Shown here one piece after another: positions 61,374 to 64,000 of a stretch of 64,000 nt of DNA. The stretch's first letter is position 1; each line of letters opens with the position of its first letter. The notes under the pieces were generated by a model. The model ran no database searches. It was not told the DNA's origin and saw nothing but the letters and a program-made list of their open reading frames with translations. Source of the stretch: Pacificitalea manganoxidans (lineage in GTDB: Bacteria; Pseudomonadota; Alphaproteobacteria; Rhodobacterales; Rhodobacteraceae). Location: positions 2,108,001-2,172,000 of the forward strand of contig NZ_CP021404.1 in the NCBI RefSeq assembly GCF_002504165.1, given 5' to 3'. Position numbers and translations under genes: made by a program.

Positions 61374-61460
61374 TTCGGAGATGGCTGAGCACCGGAAGGC
61401 CGGGCGCAACGCGAGCCTGCCCCTGATGCGTCGCCGCAAGTCCGCCCCGCCCCCTGCCCG

Positions 61461-61745
61461 TCAATGCAGCTTATATTCCCCGACCACATGCCGCCATTCG
61501 CCGGGGGCGATTTCGCGGCGGTGGGTGAAGGAGACCGAATGCAGCGGGCCCTCGATCTCGGCCTGCCAGAACTCGATGAAACCAAAAAGTTTCGGGTGGT
61601 CCGGGGCCAGATCATAGTCCTGCCAGATGAAGCTGTTGAGCACCGAACGGTAGTCCGGCATCCGGTAGTAGAGTTCCGCCGTGGTCAGCCCGTAGCCCTG
61701 CAGCATCAGCTCCACCGGGGTGGTATATGTGCGCGCCTGTTGCAT
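61461..61745 (-). CDS. usg: Usg family protein
   Basis: The 94-residue product matches the short Usg family, found beside tryptophan genes in some alphaproteobacteria. It has [22 protein letters not shown] near the start, [18 protein letters not shown] in the middle, and [18 protein letters not shown] at the end. The start at 61745 has AGG close upstream. The function is unknown. No trp gene is adjacent here; gyrA lies divergently. Confidence 0.85.
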   Translation of the reverse strand: MQQARTYTTPVELMLQGYGLTTAELYYRMPDYRSVLNSFIWQDYDLAPDHPKLFGFIEFWQAEIEGPLHSVSFTHRREIAPGEWRHVVGEYKLH

Positions 61746-61953
61746 CCTGCACCTCGTGTCCTTGACGAGGCCCCAATGGCCCCGCAAAGAAAATTCTGCC
61801 ACGGCTTCGTTACTTTTCAACGAAAACAATATGTTGGCAGTCCGCCCTTCTGGCTGCCAGAACCATCCCCTCCCCGCCCATTGCACCCGATATGGCGTAT
61901 GGGATAAGATCGCTCAACAATATCTAGACAATGCCCCCAACACAGGCAGCTTC

Positions 61954-64000
61954 ATGACCGATACGCCAGAACCCCCTGAAAACGATGAGGAAACGGGCAC
62001 CCCGCCCACTGGCTGGAGCGGTCCGCGCATCTCGATCGAGGAGGAAATGCGCACCTCCTTCATGGATTACGCGATGTCGGTCATCGTCAGCCGCGCGATC
62101 CCGGATCTGCGCGACGGGCTGAAGCCGGTGCACCGCCGCATTCTCTATACCTTGTGGGAAAACGGCCAGACGCAGGCGAAACCCTACCGGAAATGCGCCA
62201 CCGCCGTCGGTGACGTGATGGGCCGCTATCACCCGCATGGGGACAGCGCGGTCTACGAGTCGCTGGTGCGGATGGCGCAGGATTTCTCCATGTCTGTGCC
62301 GCTGATCGACGGTCAGGGCAATTTCGGCTCGATGGATGGCGACCCCGCCGCCGCCTACCGCTATACCGAAGCCCGTCTGGCCAAGGTGGCGGAACAACTG
62401 CTGAGCGACATCGAGAAAGACACGGTCGATTACGTTCCCAACTACGCCAACGAACGGCAGGAACCCACGGTTCTGCCCGCGCGCTATCCGAACCTGCTGG
62501 TCAACGGGTCCGAGGGCATCGCGGTCGGCATGGCCACGCGGATCCCGCCGCATAATCTGGGCGAGGTGATCGACGCGACGCTGGCCCTGATCGCCAATCC
62601 CGACCTCACCTCCGAGGAACTGATCGAGTATGTCCCTGCCCCGGATTTCCCGACGGGCGGCACGATCCTTGGCCGCACCGGCGCGCGGAAAGCCTATCTC
62701 GAAGGGCGCGGCTCTGTCGTGATCCGGGCCAAGACGCGGGTCGAGGAGTTGCGCAAGGACCGCTACGCCATCGTCATCGACGAGATCCCCTATCAGGTGA
62801 ACAAGGCCACGATGATCGAGCGGATCGCGGAAACCGCCCGCGACAAAAAGATCGAAGGCATCGCGCATGTCCAGGATGAAAGCGACCGCAACGGCGTACG
62901 CGTGGTCGTCGAACTGAAGCGTGACGCGACCGCCGAGGTGGTGCTGAACCAGCTTTACCGCTTTACCCCGATGCAGGTGAGTTTCGGCGCGAATATGCTG
63001 GCGCTGAATGGGGGCCGCCCCGAGCAGCTGACCCTGCGCCGGTTCCTTGAGAGCTTCATCACCTTCCGCGAGGAGGTCGTCGCGCGGCGCACGGCGTATG
63101 AATTGCGCAAGGCCCGCGAGCGCAGCCACATCCTGTGCGGTCTGGCCGTTGCGGTGTCGAACGTGGATGAGGTCGTCGCGGCGATCCGGTCCTCCGCCGA
63201 TGCCGCCGAGGCGCGCGAGAAGCTGATGACCCGGCGCTGGCCCGCCCATGACATCGCGCCCTATATCCGGCTGATCGATGATCCGACCCATACGGTGAAC
63301 GAAGACGGCACCTATAACCTGTCGGAAATTCAGGCCCGCGCGATTTTGGACCTGCGCCTGCAGCGCCTGACCCAGATCGGCGTCAAGGAAGTCACCGACG
63401 AGCTGCAGGAACTGGCCGCCGCAATCCGTGAATATCTGGCGATCCTGCGGTCGCGCGAACGGATCATGGAAATCATCGGCGACGAGCTGAAGACCGTGCG
63501 CGACCAATTCGCCGTGCCCCGCCGCACGGAGATCGTCGATTGGTCCGGCGACATGGATGACGAGGATCTGATCGAGCGCGAAGACGTGGTCGTGACCGTC
63601 ACCCAATCGGGCTATATCAAGCGCACGCCACTGACCGATTTCCGCGCCCAGCGGCGCGGCGGCAAGGGGCTGAGTTCGATGGCCACCAAAGAAGACGACG
63701 TGGTCACCACGCTGTTCGTGGCCAACACGCATACGCAGCTTCTGTTCTTTACCACCGACGGGATGGTCTACAAGCTGAAGGCATGGCGTCTGCCCTCGGG
63801 CGGGCGCACCGCACGTGGCAAGGCGATCGTCAATATCCTGCCGCTGGCGCAGGGCGTGTCCGTGGCCGCGATCATGCCGGTGGACCGCGACGAGGCCGAT
63901 TGGGGCGATCTGCAGATCATCTTCTCGACCACGGCGGGCGATGTCCGGCGCAACGCGCTGTCGGATTTCACCAATGTCATGCGCAACGGCAAGATCGCGA
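61954..64000 (+). CDS. gyrA: DNA gyrase subunit A, 5' part (runs off window end)
   Basis: At least 682 codons of GyrA are present; the stop lies beyond the window. The N-terminus has an acidic leader (about 20 residues) before [38 protein letters not shown]. The DNA-cleaving tyrosine is Y137 ([10 protein letters not shown]). The quinolone region reads [15 protein letters not shown], with S98 and E102 at the E. coli positions 83 and 87. The tower domain follows, and the GyrA-box C-terminal domain begins before the window ends. The ribosome-binding site is weak. It is divergent from usg with a 208-bp spacer. Confidence 0.97.
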   Translation, partial: MTDTPEPPENDEETGTPPTGWSGPRISIEEEMRTSFMDYAMSVIVSRAIPDLRDGLKPVHRRILYTLWENGQTQAKPYRKCATAVGDVMGRYHPHGDSAVYESLVRMAQDFSMSVPLIDGQGNFGSMDGDPAAAYRYTEARLAKVAEQLLSDIEKDTVDYVPNYANERQEPTVLPARYPNLLVNGSEGIAVGMATRIPPHNLGEVIDATLALIANPDLTSEELIEYVPAPDFPTGGTILGRTGARKAYLEGRGSVVIRAKTRVEELRKDRYAIVIDEIPYQVNKATMIERIAETARDKKIEGIAHVQDESDRNGVRVVVELKRDATAEVVLNQLYRFTPMQVSFGANMLALNGGRPEQLTLRRFLESFITFREEVVARRTAYELRKARERSHILCGLAVAVSNVDEVVAAIRSSADAAEAREKLMTRRWPAHDIAPYIRLIDDPTHTVNEDGTYNLSEIQARAILDLRLQRLTQIGVKEVTDELQELAAAIREYLAILRSRERIMEIIGDELKTVRDQFAVPRRTEIVDWSGDMDDEDLIEREDVVVTVTQSGYIKRTPLTDFRAQRRGGKGLSSMATKEDDVVTTLFVANTHTQLLFFTTDGMVYKLKAWRLPSGGRTARGKAIVNILPLAQGVSVAAIMPVDRDEADWGDLQIIFSTTAGDVRRNALSDFTNVMRNGKIA

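Noticed and set aside
61924-63732. Minus-strand open frame of 602 codons opposite gyrA
   Set aside because: GyrA is unmistakable on the plus strand, and its frame is open to the window end.

Overview
The window reads as chromosomal DNA of a high-GC alphaproteobacterium, most likely order Rhodobacterales. This rests on the gene complement (ccmE, murI, a DksA with one cysteine, usg, pepA-holC, lpxD next to a special acyl carrier protein, gyrA), several TRAP/ABC catabolic cassettes, and an EcfG-type general-stress promoter. The species cannot be fixed from the sequence alone. No prophage, transposase or CRISPR array was seen. Mobile-like content consists of short intergenic repeats, one low-GC gene abutting a tRNA, and one collapsed operon.

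Layout. 0.2-4.7 kb: ccmE, argC, murI, a flavin monooxygenase and dksA, all on the minus strand. 4.9-9.5 kb: an orphan MoxR ATPase, a repeat array, a CBS-domain protein, and a LysR regulator divergent from a methylmalonate-semialdehyde dehydrogenase. 10-27 kb: a large divergent catabolic locus. Its minus arm carries a 6-hydroxynicotinate-reductase homologue, a UPF0280/ApbE-like protein, two tandem AA_synth (DUF1185) paralogues and a branched-chain-type ABC importer with a fused LivH-LivM permease; a MarR regulator lies at its far end. Its plus arm carries a molybdenum hydroxylase (FAD subunit plus fused 2Fe-2S/Mo subunit) and hydantoinase A and B. Together these look like uptake, hydroxylation, reductive dearomatisation and ATP-driven ring opening of an unidentified N-heterocycle. 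This is the best candidate for an undescribed pathway here.

27.5-31.2 kb: a 1221-residue RTX/Hint secreted protein with a 459-bp internal tandem repeat. 32-34.6 kb: a stress operon (22-residue membrane peptide, nutrient-deprivation-type protein, holin-like protein, DUF3618 protein) behind a match to the EcfG promoter consensus. 34.7-39.1 kb: a secreted hypothetical, an L,D-transpeptidase, a low-GC glycosyltransferase-like gene running into tRNA-Leu(CAA), a zinc metallopeptidase, and a DedA-DsbB pair. 39.1-46.7 kb: an AraC regulator, the wreck of an ABC importer operon, then aldehyde dehydrogenase, a TRAP transporter and a ThDP-dependent enzyme, which together look like an aryl 2-oxoacid decarboxylation module. 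47-54.7 kb: a 3-hydroxyisobutyrate-dehydrogenase-like enzyme, penicillin acylase family protein, inositol-phosphatase family protein, DUF882 protein and a YcbB-type L,D-transpeptidase. 54.8-64 kb: lpxD, an acyl carrier protein and a ketosynthase (lipid A acylation), holC and pepA, a GNAT protein, YceI, usg and the 5' two-thirds of gyrA.

A dispersed intergenic repeat of about 165 bp occurs at five loci, always in the same orientation. It has two hairpins whose stems show compensatory base changes between copies. This is the clearest structural signal that ordinary gene annotation leaves unexplained. A second, unrelated 183-bp tandem repeat lies after mmsA.
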